Below, piece after piece: positions 14,911-22,777 of a stretch of DNA of 23,024 bases (positions are counted from its first letter, which is position 1; each line of letters opens with the position of its first letter). The stretch comes from an uncultured Eubacteriales bacterium (GTDB lineage Bacteria > Bacillota > Clostridia > Lachnospirales > Lachnospiraceae), in NCBI GenBank assembly GCA_902772745.1, contig CACYBV010000102.1, positions 1 through 23,024 on the forward strand. The letters are read 5' to 3'. Made by a program: the position numbers and the translations under genes. The notes beneath the pieces were generated by a model. The model saw only the letters and a program-made list of their open reading frames with translations. It ran no database searches and was not told where the DNA came from.

Positions 14911-16212
14911 TCATATTTTTGCGAGCGATGCATTCTTGAAATTTTCATCGTCCGTAACTTCCCGGATCACCCGGATCTGTTTCGGGAAGCGGATTTCCGC
15001 GTTTTCGTCGCTGAGTTCGATTTCGGCGATTGCCTGATCATTCCAGAAAGGATAAACATCGATTTCGAAATACTGGTTCTCGTAAGTCAGACAATAACGG
15101 TCCTTCCGGATCTGGCGCTTCGTCGTGTCCGCGTTCATCAGGAGGCGGAGATATTCGCTCTCAGTCAGTCTGCGTTCAATCTCCACGCGCTTGATACTGC
15201 TTACCCGGCGCTTCGTGGTCTGGAAATAAATATAATGTCCGTCAAAACCTCTCTGGCGGACCCGGACTTCTTCGTCATGGTCCGACTTCAGGTAAGTCTG
15301 GATGATTTCGATGCGCTGGCAGTTCGGAAGAGACCGAAGCCATTTGATATCCGGATAAGCAATCAGGAATTTCCGCTCGATTTCGTATGGTTCCGGTTCT
15401 CCGAGGAAAGAAGAGATTTCCGCAATCAGCCGCTTCAGTTTATCTTCGAATTTCGTTGAATTATCAATAACCCGAAGGTGCGGATGACCGGTCCAGGCGG
15501 CAATCAGTCTGTCATCGAGCGCCGCCGCTTCCGAAGCGGTTTCCGTTCTCGCGGCGTTATTGGCCGTCGTATAATATTCTTCCGCGCCTTTCGCCGCAGT
15601 CACCAGGTGAAATACCGCATCGTAACTGTCGCGAAGTTCAATTTCGTTGGTATCGAAATACTGAAGGGTCTGGGCGAATTCGAGATCGTCCATGTACGCC
15701 CGGTTGTCGAGGGCGCCGCGGTCACAGACAATCAGAACCTTATCGGCAGTCATCACCCGCGCCGCCTGTTCAAACACTTTTTCCTTCTCAAGCTGCAGAC
15801 GAAGCAGGCACTTCTGGAAATCTCCGTTGGTTCTGCATGCCTTCGGCGCGATGCCGCCTGTAATCAGCTCGGTCGCGGTCTCCGGAACAAACAGGACCTT
15901 ATAGCCCATCTGGGTAAATGCGTTCTGGACCCAGCTCATTGCCGTGGTCTTTCCGGCACAGGGGCCGCCTGTAATTACAATCTTCGTAATATTCACCGTT
16001 TTCTCCTCTCTTTTCTTCAGTAATTCATCCACGCTGACCTGGAACAGTGCGGCAAGTTTACGGATGATATCAGTCGCCGGCTTTGCTTTCCCGACTTCCC
16101 ATTTGGAAACCGCCTTGTTGCTGACGCCGACCGCCTCCGCAAGCTGTGACTGGGAAAGGCCGGCCCTTTTTCTTAATTCAAAAATATAGTTGCCAAAGCT
16201 GTAATCATTCAT
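14911..16212 (-). CDS. Xre HTH – NadR-like P-loop ATPase – CYTH fusion protein
   Basis: A 433-residue three-domain protein. Residues 5–65 are an Xre/Cro helix-turn-helix (LSQSQLAEAVGVSNKAVSKW, with WE and KP following). Residues 78–265 are an AAA_28/NadR-type P-loop domain with GGPCAGKTT (82–90) and the Walker-B-like VLIVCDRGALDN (160–171). Residues 275–433 are a CYTH domain with the diagnostic EIERK (277–281) and the alternating Arg/Lys/Glu strands (VRVRQRG; EIERRLTES; EIDVYPF; AEIELSDE) that line the triphosphate tunnel. P-loop–CYTH pairs are known (Ttd14-like proteins); an added DNA-binding domain makes a possible triphosphate- or cofactor-sensing regulator (inference). Start chosen at 16212, with GGGAGG nine bases upstream; 16221 is an alternative. 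Confidence 0.85.
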   Translation of the reverse strand: MNDYSFGNYIFELRKRAGLSQSQLAEAVGVSNKAVSKWEVGKAKPATDIIRKLAALFQVSVDELLKKREEKTVNITKIVITGGPCAGKTTAMSWVQNAFTQMGYKVLFVPETATELITGGIAPKACRTNGDFQKCLLRLQLEKEKVFEQAARVMTADKVLIVCDRGALDNRAYMDDLEFAQTLQYFDTNEIELRDSYDAVFHLVTAAKGAEEYYTTANNAARTETASEAAALDDRLIAAWTGHPHLRVIDNSTKFEDKLKRLIAEISSFLGEPEPYEIERKFLIAYPDIKWLRSLPNCQRIEIIQTYLKSDHDEEVRVRQRGFDGHYIYFQTTKRRVSSIKRVEIERRLTESEYLRLLMNADTTKRQIRKDRYCLTYENQYFEIDVYPFWNDQAIAEIELSDENAEIRFPKQIRVIREVTDDENFKNASLAKI

Positions 16213-16238
16213 TTCCTTCATCCCTCCCTGCAGTTCAT

Positions 16239-16266
16239 ATTATACGGAAAAAACAGCAAAACGCAA
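16239..16266 (-). promoter_or_regulatory. Promoter of the Xre–P-loop–CYTH gene
   Basis: On the minus strand a weak -35 box TTGCGT (16266–16261), a 16-bp spacer and a perfect -10 TATAAT (16244–16239) lie 27 bp before the start codon, giving a very short leader that still contains the GGGAGG ribosome-binding site. Confidence 0.6.
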
Positions 16267-16424
16267 GACCGCCGCTGTCGAATAACGGTAGAAGGTTCAT
16301 AAAAACTCCCCCAAGGTGCATCCGGCTGATCGGAATACCGTCTTGTCATAAAAAGCAAAAGCATAACTATCGATCTAAATTTATCGTTATACAATATATT
16401 TCTTGTGTTTTGCATATAAATCAC

Positions 16425-16453
16425 TTGACAGCTTCTGTATTACATGCTATGAT
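16425..16453 (+). promoter_or_regulatory. Consensus promoter, leaderless start
   Basis: TTGACA (16425–16430), exactly 17 bp, then TATGAT (16448–16453). The ATG of the downstream gene begins seven bases after the -10 box, where transcription would start, so the mRNA should have no leader. Confidence 0.75.
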
Positions 16454-16459
16454 GCAGGC

Positions 16460-16924
16460 ATGAAAAAAGCAATCATAATTATTTCAATCATACTGACTGC
16501 CGCGGCCGTTCTGACCGCCCTGATTATCCTGAATACGCCCGAGCGGCGGATTTCCCGCTTTGTCCGAAAACATGAACGGGAGCTTCTGGAAATTGCGGAG
16601 GCCGAGCTCTCTAAAGAGCATCATCACAAATCAGACGAGAAATATCTCTCCGTGCAGATCGACGGCGCTTTCGAAGGCGATCATCCGATGGTACAGTTTT
16701 ATTCCTTCGGTTCCGGTCTGGTTCCGTCGAGCTCTTATTATGGGTTCTACTATTCCCCGGATGATGTCCCGCTTCCGTTTCAGAATTCTGACGGATACCG
16801 GGAAGTAACGGATCCGGACGAAAAATCCGGATCCGATACAGCGCATTATCAGGGCGAGGGGGACAACGGCGGCTTAACAAAAAAGATTATTCCGTACTGG
16901 TACTATTACAAGGCATGGTTTTAA
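16460..16924 (+). CDS. Membrane-anchored hypothetical protein (possibly leaderless)
   Basis: A 154-residue protein: a Lys-started N-terminal membrane helix (MKKAIIIISIILTAAAVLTALIIL begins it), then a mostly polar extracytoplasmic domain rich in Asp, Ser and Tyr with FYSFGSGLVPSSSYYGFYYS (about residues 79–98) and the end IPYWYYYKAWF. No catalytic motif is seen and I do not recognise the family. The upstream frame continues to 16403 but the helix and the promoter place the start at ATG 16460. There is no good ribosome-binding site, consistent with a leaderless mRNA. The next small membrane protein gene starts six bases after its stop and is probably co-expressed. Confidence 0.6.
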   Translation: MKKAIIIISIILTAAAVLTALIILNTPERRISRFVRKHERELLEIAEAELSKEHHHKSDEKYLSVQIDGAFEGDHPMVQFYSFGSGLVPSSSYYGFYYSPDDVPLPFQNSDGYREVTDPDEKSGSDTAHYQGEGDNGGLTKKIIPYWYYYKAWF

Positions 16925-16930
16925 CTTCAT

Positions 16931-17272
16931 ATGAATAAAAAAGGGCTTTCCATCTTTCTCATCATTCTCAATGCGGTCGGGCTGTTCTGCCTGGTTTTTC
17001 TCGGTGTGCTGCTCATCCTGCAGGACAGTACGGTTCCGAATCCGGACGCCATGATTCCGATGGAGCGCTGGGACGGCGCCGGTGCGCTTCTGTGCCTCGG
17101 ATTTCTGCCGCTTCTTGCCGCAAACATCCTCGGCTTCATCTTTATCGCGAGAGGGCAGATCCGATTGAAATACCGGCTCCTGTTCTTTCTTCCGGCCCTG
17201 ATCTGCACACTTCTCGTGGTTTATTATCTTCTTTTATCCTTCCATGTGATTCCGGGTTTCTTCCCCACGTGA
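16931..17272 (+). CDS. Small three-helix membrane protein
   Basis: A 113-residue hydrophobic protein with three membrane segments (about residues 6–30, 50–72, 82–106) joined by short loops; MERWDGAGA lies before the second. No family recognised. It starts six bases after the previous stop without a clear ribosome-binding site, so translation is probably coupled. Together with the preceding anchored protein it may form a small membrane unit, though nothing shows its role. Confidence 0.55.
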   Translation: MNKKGLSIFLIILNAVGLFCLVFLGVLLILQDSTVPNPDAMIPMERWDGAGALLCLGFLPLLAANILGFIFIARGQIRLKYRLLFFLPALICTLLVVYYLLLSFHVIPGFFPT

Positions 17273-17375
17273 AATTCTCCGGAATCCGTGTGCTTCAGGA
17301 ATGGGAATAATTTCGCGGGAACCCGCAGCCCGGACAAAACCGCGCAGAAAATGACAGGAGATTTTTCGCGGCTTC

Positions 17376-17384
17376 TGCTATACT
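17376..17384 (+). promoter_or_regulatory. Extended -10 promoter of the AraC/GyrI-like gene
   Basis: TGCTATACT is an extended -10 element 30 bp before ATG 17414. The nearest -35-like ATGACA (17351–17356) is 22 bp away, too far, so the -35 is weak or absent. Confidence 0.45.
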
Positions 17385-17413
17385 GGATCCATCAGGGAAA
17401 GGAGGATTCGGAA

Positions 17414-18310
17414 ATGGAGTGGCTTTCTTGCATTAGAACGGCCGTCGCGTTTATGGAAGAACATCTGCAGGACGACATCAGTGTACAGGATGTCGCCCGG
17501 GAAGCGGCCGTTTCTCCGATGTTTCTTCAGCGCGGATTTTCTGTCATGACCGGGTGCGGAATCGGGGAGTATCTTCGGAACCGGCGGCTTTATCAGGCGT
17601 CGCTGGATCTTCTCGAAACGGACGAGCGGGTGATCGATATTGCGCTTCGCTATGGCTATGAGACGCCGGAGAGCTTTACAAAAGCCTTTTCCCGCTTTCA
17701 CGGCGCGTCTCCCTCGCAGGTCCGGGACGGCGCATCGCCCAAGACCTTTCTTCCCCTGAAAATCATGGTCAGTATCCAGGGAGGAAATCAGATGGATTAC
17801 AAAATTACACCGATGTTTCCGTTTAAACTCATCGGCTTTCAGAGAGTATTTGACGCCGAGACCTCGTATCAGGAAATTCCCAGGTTCTGGGACGAATTCT
17901 GCGAAAAGTATGCCAACAATGTGTATGCGGGAAACGATCCGAAAAACCCGTACGAACAGGCAATCGTAGACAACTGCATCGGCGAATACGGCGTCTGCAT
18001 CGATGATCTTGAGGGAAGTAAGTTCCGTTATCTCGTTGCAGGAAAATACACCGGCGGCGAAGTCCCAAAAGGGATGGTCGTTTATGAGTTCCCACGGGGG
18101 GAATGGGCGGTGTTCAGCTGCGTCGGTCCGAATCCGGAGACCCTGCAGAGCGTAAACACCCGGATTTTCAAAGAATGGCTCCCCGGAAATCCAAACTACG
18201 AGCTTTTCGGAAACGCAACCGTCGAATGGTACGACTGTACCGAGGATTCGACATCTCCGGACTACCGCAGTGCAATCTGGATCCCGGTGAAGAGAAGAGA
18301 AAAGAACTGA
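17414..18310 (+). CDS. AraC-family regulator with GyrI-like effector domain
   Basis: A 298-residue regulator. Residues 8–106 hold the two helix-turn-helix motifs of AraC/XylS proteins at the N-terminus (DISVQDVAREAAVSPMFLQR; then VIDIALRYGYETPESFTKAF and FHGASPSQVR). Residues about 127–298 are a GyrI-like effector-binding domain beginning MDYKITPMFPFKLIGFQRVF, as in Rob- and BmrR-type proteins that bind small hydrophobic compounds. DNA-binding first and sensor second is the Rob-like order. AAAGGAGGA lies before ATG 17414. Ligand and targets are unknown; the two upstream membrane proteins are candidates but have a separate promoter. It ends at a bidirectional terminator. Confidence 0.88.
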   Translation: MEWLSCIRTAVAFMEEHLQDDISVQDVAREAAVSPMFLQRGFSVMTGCGIGEYLRNRRLYQASLDLLETDERVIDIALRYGYETPESFTKAFSRFHGASPSQVRDGASPKTFLPLKIMVSIQGGNQMDYKITPMFPFKLIGFQRVFDAETSYQEIPRFWDEFCEKYANNVYAGNDPKNPYEQAIVDNCIGEYGVCIDDLEGSKFRYLVAGKYTGGEVPKGMVVYEFPRGEWAVFSCVGPNPETLQSVNTRIFKEWLPGNPNYELFGNATVEWYDCTEDSTSPDYRSAIWIPVKRREKN

Positions 18311-18317
18311 ATATGTG

Positions 18318-18369
18318 AAAAACGAAACTCCCTGTCTGCCGGCTTCCGGCTGCAGGGAGTTTCGTTTTT
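18318..18369. terminator. Bidirectional terminator between araC-type gene and rsmG
   Basis: A perfect 17-bp inverted repeat AAAAACGAAACTCCCTG/CAGGGAGTTTCGTTTTT (18318–18334, 18353–18369) gives a stem with A-rich and T-rich ends on both strands. It overlaps the stop codon of rsmG. Confidence 0.92.
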
Positions 18370-19135
18370 ATGATAAGGGTTTCTTTTCCGGTTTTCCGGC
18401 TTTCCGGGGATACTTTTCCGGCGTCTCCCGGACTTTCCGGATCAATACGATCCTGCGGGGATCCTTTGTCACAGGCAGCGCGAAATCCAAAGTTTCCGCG
18501 ATTTCTCCGCCGAGGATTTCGATTGCTTTTTCCGCACGCCTGATTTCCTCATCCGTATCCGTCGATTTGTAGGCCGCAAATACGCCGCCGACCCGAACAT
18601 AGGGGAGGCAGTATTCTGAAAGAATCGAAAGCTCCGAAACGGCACGCGAAACCGCAAGATCAAAGGATTCACGGAAGCTTCCGACAGATGATGCCAGTTT
18701 CACGCCATCCTCCGCACGGGCGTGAACCGCTTCCGTATTCCGAAGCCCGAGCGCCGCAGTCACTTCCGAAAGAAAATCAATCCGCTTCCTGAGAGCGTCC
18801 AGAAGAATCACCTTCGCCTCCGGATTTACGATCGCAAGCGGCAGTCCGGGAAAACCGGCACCGGTTCCGACGTCGATCAGGGTCGGATTCTGCGGAATTC
18901 CGAGCACCAAAAGCTTTTCCGTGAAAAGCGGAGAGAAGAGAGCCGCGGAATCTGCAAAATGCTTCACCACGATCGCGTCAAATTCCGTGATTGCAGTCAG
19001 GTTCATGACCCTGTTTTTTTCTGTCAGAAGCTCGAAATAGCGAAGAAATGCCCCGGTTTTCTGCCCGGACAGCGGTATGCCCAGACTTTGAAACACTTCT
19101 TCCAGAAAATTCTGTTTTGTTTCCTCAATTGTCAT
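18368..19135 (-). CDS. rsmG: 16S rRNA (guanine-527-N7)-methyltransferase RsmG (GidB)
   Basis: A 255-residue SAM-dependent methyltransferase that makes m7G527 in 16S rRNA; loss of this mark in other bacteria gives low-level streptomycin resistance. The SAM motif is LIDVGTGAGFPGLPLAI (86–102). RVMNLTAI (42–49), the KHFADSA region (58–64) and VSRAVS are further GidB hallmarks. The C-terminus is lysine-rich (KAGKPEKKPLS), an extension over shorter homologues. A poor ribosome-binding site (AAGAG) precedes ATG 19135. A 239-bp gap separates it from mnmG. Normally noc or parA would follow; here the accessory block does. Confidence 0.96.
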   Translation of the reverse strand: MTIEETKQNFLEEVFQSLGIPLSGQKTGAFLRYFELLTEKNRVMNLTAITEFDAIVVKHFADSAALFSPLFTEKLLVLGIPQNPTLIDVGTGAGFPGLPLAIVNPEAKVILLDALRKRIDFLSEVTAALGLRNTEAVHARAEDGVKLASSVGSFRESFDLAVSRAVSELSILSEYCLPYVRVGGVFAAYKSTDTDEEIRRAEKAIEILGGEIAETLDFALPVTKDPRRIVLIRKVRETPEKYPRKAGKPEKKPLS

Positions 19136-19235
19136 ATGAACTCTTTTCGAATGATTTTATCAGACAGTCCGATTGCACTCTCCGCAGGTTCCCGGATTCT
19201 GTCTGCAGATAAACATGCCTTATTCTTTCGGAAGA

Positions 19236-19374
19236 TCACCTGCGCCGTTCCTTGCGTGTTCTTTCGTTTTCCCTTGCCGCATCCGGCATTCCTTCGGAAA
19301 GATCCGTCAGCAGGAGTTTCCCGCATGTTTCAATGAGATCCTCATGCCCGATCCAGATGCTTCCGGTTCCGCAT
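19236..19374 (-). pseudogene. Possible frameshifted ~46-codon ORF after mnmG
   Basis: An ATG directly follows the TAA of mnmG, with AAGG just upstream. It reads MRNRKHLDRA and stops; one base forward, the frame continues coding-like as HEDLIETCGKLLLTDLSEG through ENERTRKERRR to a TGA at 19238–19236. The open stretch totals 3×46+1 bases. A single-base change, a sequencing error or chance could explain it. No family recognised. Confidence 0.25.
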
Positions 19375-21255
19375 TTACCTTACCCCCTGTTTTGTGAGCC
19401 ACACAAGAAGCACGGAAATATCCGCAGGCGATACGCCGCCGATCCGCTGGGCCTGCCCGACGGATTCCGGCTGCAGGCGCTGCAGTTTTTCCCGGGCTTC
19501 GATCCGAAGTCCCGGAACCTGCGAATAGTCAAAATCCTGCGGGAGCTTCCGGCGCTCCAGCTTTTTGAACTGCTCCACAGCCTGCATCTGCCGATCGATA
19601 TAACCTTTATATTTCACCTGAATGTTTACCTGCTCCCGTAGGCGTTCCGAAAGCCCCGAAGGGCGCGATGGATCGATCGCCGCAAGGCTCTCGTAGTCCA
19701 GTTCCGGACGGCGGACAAGCTCCGCCAGCGTCGCGCCGGATTTCAGTTCCGTCGTCCCGTGCTCCCGGAGGAATGTCTGCACTTCTTCGGTTTCTCCGAC
19801 AAAAGTATTCTCCAGCCTGCTGATTTCTTCCTGAAGCGCCGTGCGGTAAGCGCAGAATTTCCGGTAGCGCTCTTCGCTGATCAGGCCGATTTCATGGCCG
19901 AGCTCCGTGAGCCTAAGGTCCGCGTTGTCCTGACGAAGAAGCAGCCGGTATTCGGCGCGGGAAGTCATCATCCGGTAGGGTTCGTGATTTTCCTTCGTGA
20001 CAAGATCGTCGATCAGCACACCGATATAAGCCTGCGAACGGTCCAGAATAATTTCTTCCTGTCCTGAAATATGCCTTGCGGCGTTGATTCCCGCGAGAAG
20101 CCCCTGTGCCGCGGCTTCTTCATATCCCGAGCTTCCGTTGAACTGTCCGGCCGCATACAACCCGCTGATCTTTTTGAATTCCAGCGTGCTCCGAAGCTGG
20201 TTGGCATCGATGCAGTCATACTCGATGGCATAGGCGTTCCGGACAATTTTTGCCTGTTCCAGCCCGGGAACGGTCCGATACATCCGGATCTGCACATCTT
20301 CCGGAAGAGAAGAGGACATCCCGTCCACATACATTTCATGCGTGTACAGACCCTCCGGTTCGATAAAGACCTGGTGGCGGTCCTTATCCGCAAAACGCAT
20401 CACCTTATCCTCAATCGACGGACAGTAACGGGGTCCGACACCCTCAATATCTCCGGAAAACAGCGGTGAACGGTCAATATTCTCCCGGATGATCCGGTGC
20501 GTCTCCTCATTGGTATATGTGAGCCAGCAGGAAACCTGCTCTTTCTGGATGCTTTCGGGGTCGGTCTCAAAGGAGAACGGAACAATCTTTCTGTCGCCCT
20601 TCTGCTCAGACATCTTCGAATAATCGATCGTCGACCCGTCCATTCTCGCGGGCGTCCCGGTTTTATAGCGCCGAAGTTCAATTCCATTTGCAAGAAGAGA
20701 AGCGGAGAGAAGATTTGCGGCCTTGAGGCCGTTCGGACCGGTATATTCGCTGACGTCTCCGGTGATGCAGCGCGCCTTCAGGTACACACCTGTGGTCAGG
20801 ATTACTGCCTTCGCGCGGTAAATCATTCCGGTTGATGTCTTTACGCCCTGAATCACGCCATCCGCAGCCAGAAGCTCTGAAACCTCCGCCTGACGGATCG
20901 TCAGATTTTCCTGCGCCTCAAGCGTCTTCCGCATTTCACGGGAATACCACTGTTTGTCCGCCTGGGCCCTGAGAGAATGCACCGCCGGACCCTTGCTCGT
21001 ATTCAGCATCTTGGACTGGATAAAGGTTTTGTCGATGTTTTTGCCCATCTCGCCGCCTAAAGCATCCAGTTCCCGCACGAGATGCCCTTTGGAGCTTCCG
21101 CCGATATTCGGGTTGCAGGGCATCAGCGCGATCGAATCGACACTGACTGTAAACATGATAACGCTGAGAGAAAGGCGTGCTCCCGCAAGAGCTGCCTCAC
21201 AGCCCGCGTGTCCCGCTCCGACCACAACGATATCATAGGATTCTTCTAACTGCAT
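19375..21255 (-). CDS. mnmG: tRNA uridine-34 carboxymethylaminomethylation enzyme MnmG (GidA)
   Basis: A 626-residue FAD protein, which with MnmE makes cmnm5U at the wobble position 34 of several tRNAs, using NADH and methylene-THF. The FAD motif is VVVGAGHAGCEAA (10–22), followed by NPNIGGSSKGHLVRELDALGG (about 45–65), both hallmarks, and TRAEYRLLLRQDNAD in the C-terminal half. The C-terminal helical domain that contacts MnmE and tRNA ends in GVSPADISVLLVWL. The start at 21255 (GGGGGAG five bases upstream) is chosen over the longer frame to 21348, which would overlap mnmE. Normal length; no missing key residues seen. Confidence 0.97.
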   Translation of the reverse strand: MQLEESYDIVVVGAGHAGCEAALAGARLSLSVIMFTVSVDSIALMPCNPNIGGSSKGHLVRELDALGGEMGKNIDKTFIQSKMLNTSKGPAVHSLRAQADKQWYSREMRKTLEAQENLTIRQAEVSELLAADGVIQGVKTSTGMIYRAKAVILTTGVYLKARCITGDVSEYTGPNGLKAANLLSASLLANGIELRRYKTGTPARMDGSTIDYSKMSEQKGDRKIVPFSFETDPESIQKEQVSCWLTYTNEETHRIIRENIDRSPLFSGDIEGVGPRYCPSIEDKVMRFADKDRHQVFIEPEGLYTHEMYVDGMSSSLPEDVQIRMYRTVPGLEQAKIVRNAYAIEYDCIDANQLRSTLEFKKISGLYAAGQFNGSSGYEEAAAQGLLAGINAARHISGQEEIILDRSQAYIGVLIDDLVTKENHEPYRMMTSRAEYRLLLRQDNADLRLTELGHEIGLISEERYRKFCAYRTALQEEISRLENTFVGETEEVQTFLREHGTTELKSGATLAELVRRPELDYESLAAIDPSRPSGLSERLREQVNIQVKYKGYIDRQMQAVEQFKKLERRKLPQDFDYSQVPGLRIEAREKLQRLQPESVGQAQRIGGVSPADISVLLVWLTKQGVR

Positions 21256-21266
21256 AAAAACTCCCC

Positions 21267-21288
21267 CTGAGCGATAAACGGCGCTCAG
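21267..21288 (-). promoter_or_regulatory. Hairpin next to the mnmG ribosome-binding site
   Basis: CTGAGCG/CGCTCAG forms a 7-bp stem whose base abuts the GGGGGAG ribosome-binding site of mnmG. The absence of a U-run directly after the stem argues against termination. Confidence 0.35.
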
Positions 21289-21292
21289 TTCA

Positions 21293-21313
21293 GATCCCTC
21301 GGTTCCTCGCTCA
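21293..21313. repeat. Partial copy of a dispersed repeat, mnmE–mnmG gap
   Basis: GATCCCTCGGTTCCTCGCTCA matches the first part of the repeat at 22778–22819 apart from a 2-bp deletion. It includes the stop codon region of mnmE. Confidence 0.5.
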
Positions 21314-22705
21314 TTTTCCCATACAGAACTTTTCAAACACCCGGTCAATCACGTCGTCCGTAACTTCCTCGCCGATAATCTCCGAAAGCGCACGGTAGGA
21401 ATTCATCAGGTCGACATTCAGAAAGTCCTCCGACACGCCCAGCTCTGCGCCCTGAAGCGCCATAGAAAGCGACTCCTTTGCCTTCCGCAGAAGTTCCTTC
21501 TGACGGGCGCTTGTAATCGTCACCTCGTTATTATACAGCAGCTTCTCGGCGTCGTAAAGGGAAACGATCAGATCCTCGAGCTTCTTCTGTCCTTCTCCTG
21601 TCTTCGCGGAGAAGGGCATTACGTGAACCTTCGGGCAGCCAAAAAACTGCTCTCTTGCCGCAAGGACCGTTTCATTTTCCGTGTCCTGAAGCAGATCTGT
21701 CTTGTTCATCAGAAGAATCACTTCCTGCTTCTCACAGGAACGGATGGTCTGAAGATCCTCCTCCGAAAGTCCCAGAGCCGCATCTGCGACATAAAGCACG
21801 AGATCCGCTTCCTCAATCGCCTCCCTTGCCCGGTTTACACCGATCTGTTCCACAGGATCCGAAGCCTCCCTGAGACCGGCCGTGTCCATGAGGCACAGAC
21901 TGATTCCCCGTATCTGCACCTGTTCTCTCAGCACGTCCCGCGTTGTTCCCGCAATTTCCGTCACGATCGCCCGCTCATATCCTGCGAGCATATTGAGAAG
22001 AGAAGATTTTCCGGCGTTCGGCCGTCCGGCAATCGCAGTACGGACGCCTTCGTAGAGAATACTGCCCTGATCCGCACGCAGAAGGAGTCCCTGGAGTTCC
22101 GTTTCCACCGGCTGCAGATGCCCTGAAAGAGTCTCAGCGTACCCGTCAAGATCATAATGCTCCGGATCGTCGAGTGCCGCTTCGATAAAGGACATTTCGT
22201 CGAGAATCTTTTCCCGCAGTTCCCGGATTTTCACGGAAACCGCGCCCTGAAGCTGGCGGACCGAGGACTTCAGCGCGAAATCATTCTGTGCATTGATGAC
22301 GCCGATGACCGCTTCCGCCTTTGACAGGTCCATCCTTCCGTTCAGAAAGGCCCGCTTCGTGAATTCACCGGGCTCTGCGGGCATCGCACCCCGGAGGCAC
22401 AAAAGCTCCAGCACCCGTTTCGCCACAAGAACACCGCCGTGACAGTTGATTTCAACAACGTCTTCTCCGGTATAGGTTCGCGGCGCTTTCATGACGGAAA
22501 CCAGCACTTCGTCGAGGATTTCATCCCCATTGCAGACAAATCCATAATGGATGGTATGGCTTTTTACGCGTGACAGATGCTTTTTACCGCCCCTGCTTTT
22601 ATACACGCTGTCGGCAATCCCGATGGCCTCCGGACCGCTCATCCTTACAATACAGATTCCGGAAGGCTGAAGGCCGGAGGAAATTGCGGCAATTGTTTTC
22701 TCCAT
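21311..22705 (-). CDS. mnmE: tRNA modification GTPase MnmE (TrmE)
   Basis: A 464-residue K+-activated GTPase that dimerises through its N-terminal domain and works with MnmG on tRNA U34. The N-terminal THF-binding domain (1–118) includes TYTGEDVVEINCHGG (78–91) and EPGEFTKRAFLNGRMDL (111–127). The G domain has G1 GRPNAGKS (227–234), the G2 TTRD, G3 DTAG (274–277) and G4 NKTD. The C-terminus is FCMGK, with the near-invariant cysteine (Cys461). All expected motifs are intact. It starts about 120 bp after jag; this gap holds a long hairpin and a dispersed repeat. Confidence 0.97.
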   Translation of the reverse strand: MEKTIAAISSGLQPSGICIVRMSGPEAIGIADSVYKSRGGKKHLSRVKSHTIHYGFVCNGDEILDEVLVSVMKAPRTYTGEDVVEINCHGGVLVAKRVLELLCLRGAMPAEPGEFTKRAFLNGRMDLSKAEAVIGVINAQNDFALKSSVRQLQGAVSVKIRELREKILDEMSFIEAALDDPEHYDLDGYAETLSGHLQPVETELQGLLLRADQGSILYEGVRTAIAGRPNAGKSSLLNMLAGYERAIVTEIAGTTRDVLREQVQIRGISLCLMDTAGLREASDPVEQIGVNRAREAIEEADLVLYVADAALGLSEEDLQTIRSCEKQEVILLMNKTDLLQDTENETVLAAREQFFGCPKVHVMPFSAKTGEGQKKLEDLIVSLYDAEKLLYNNEVTITSARQKELLRKAKESLSMALQGAELGVSEDFLNVDLMNSYRALSEIIGEEVTDDVIDRVFEKFCMGK

Positions 22706-22729
22706 GACTGATCATTCCTTATTGTCAAG

Positions 22730-22754
22730 AGACCAGGGGAATTTCCCCTGGTCT
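22730..22754. repeat. Near-perfect palindrome upstream of mnmE
   Basis: AGACCAGGGGAA and TTCCCCTGGTCT are perfect 12-bp inverted arms around a single T, in the jag–mnmE gap 25 bp before the mnmE start. Neither strand shows a strong U-run after it, so a protein site or mRNA-processing hairpin is as likely as a terminator. Confidence 0.6.
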
Positions 22755-22777
22755 TACAGTATGGTTTCTTTTATAAC

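Noticed and set aside
19132..19326. A 64-codon frame overlapping the rsmG start as ATGA
   Set aside because: Basic low-complexity translation, poorly spaced ribosome-binding site and no family; the overlap alone is not enough.
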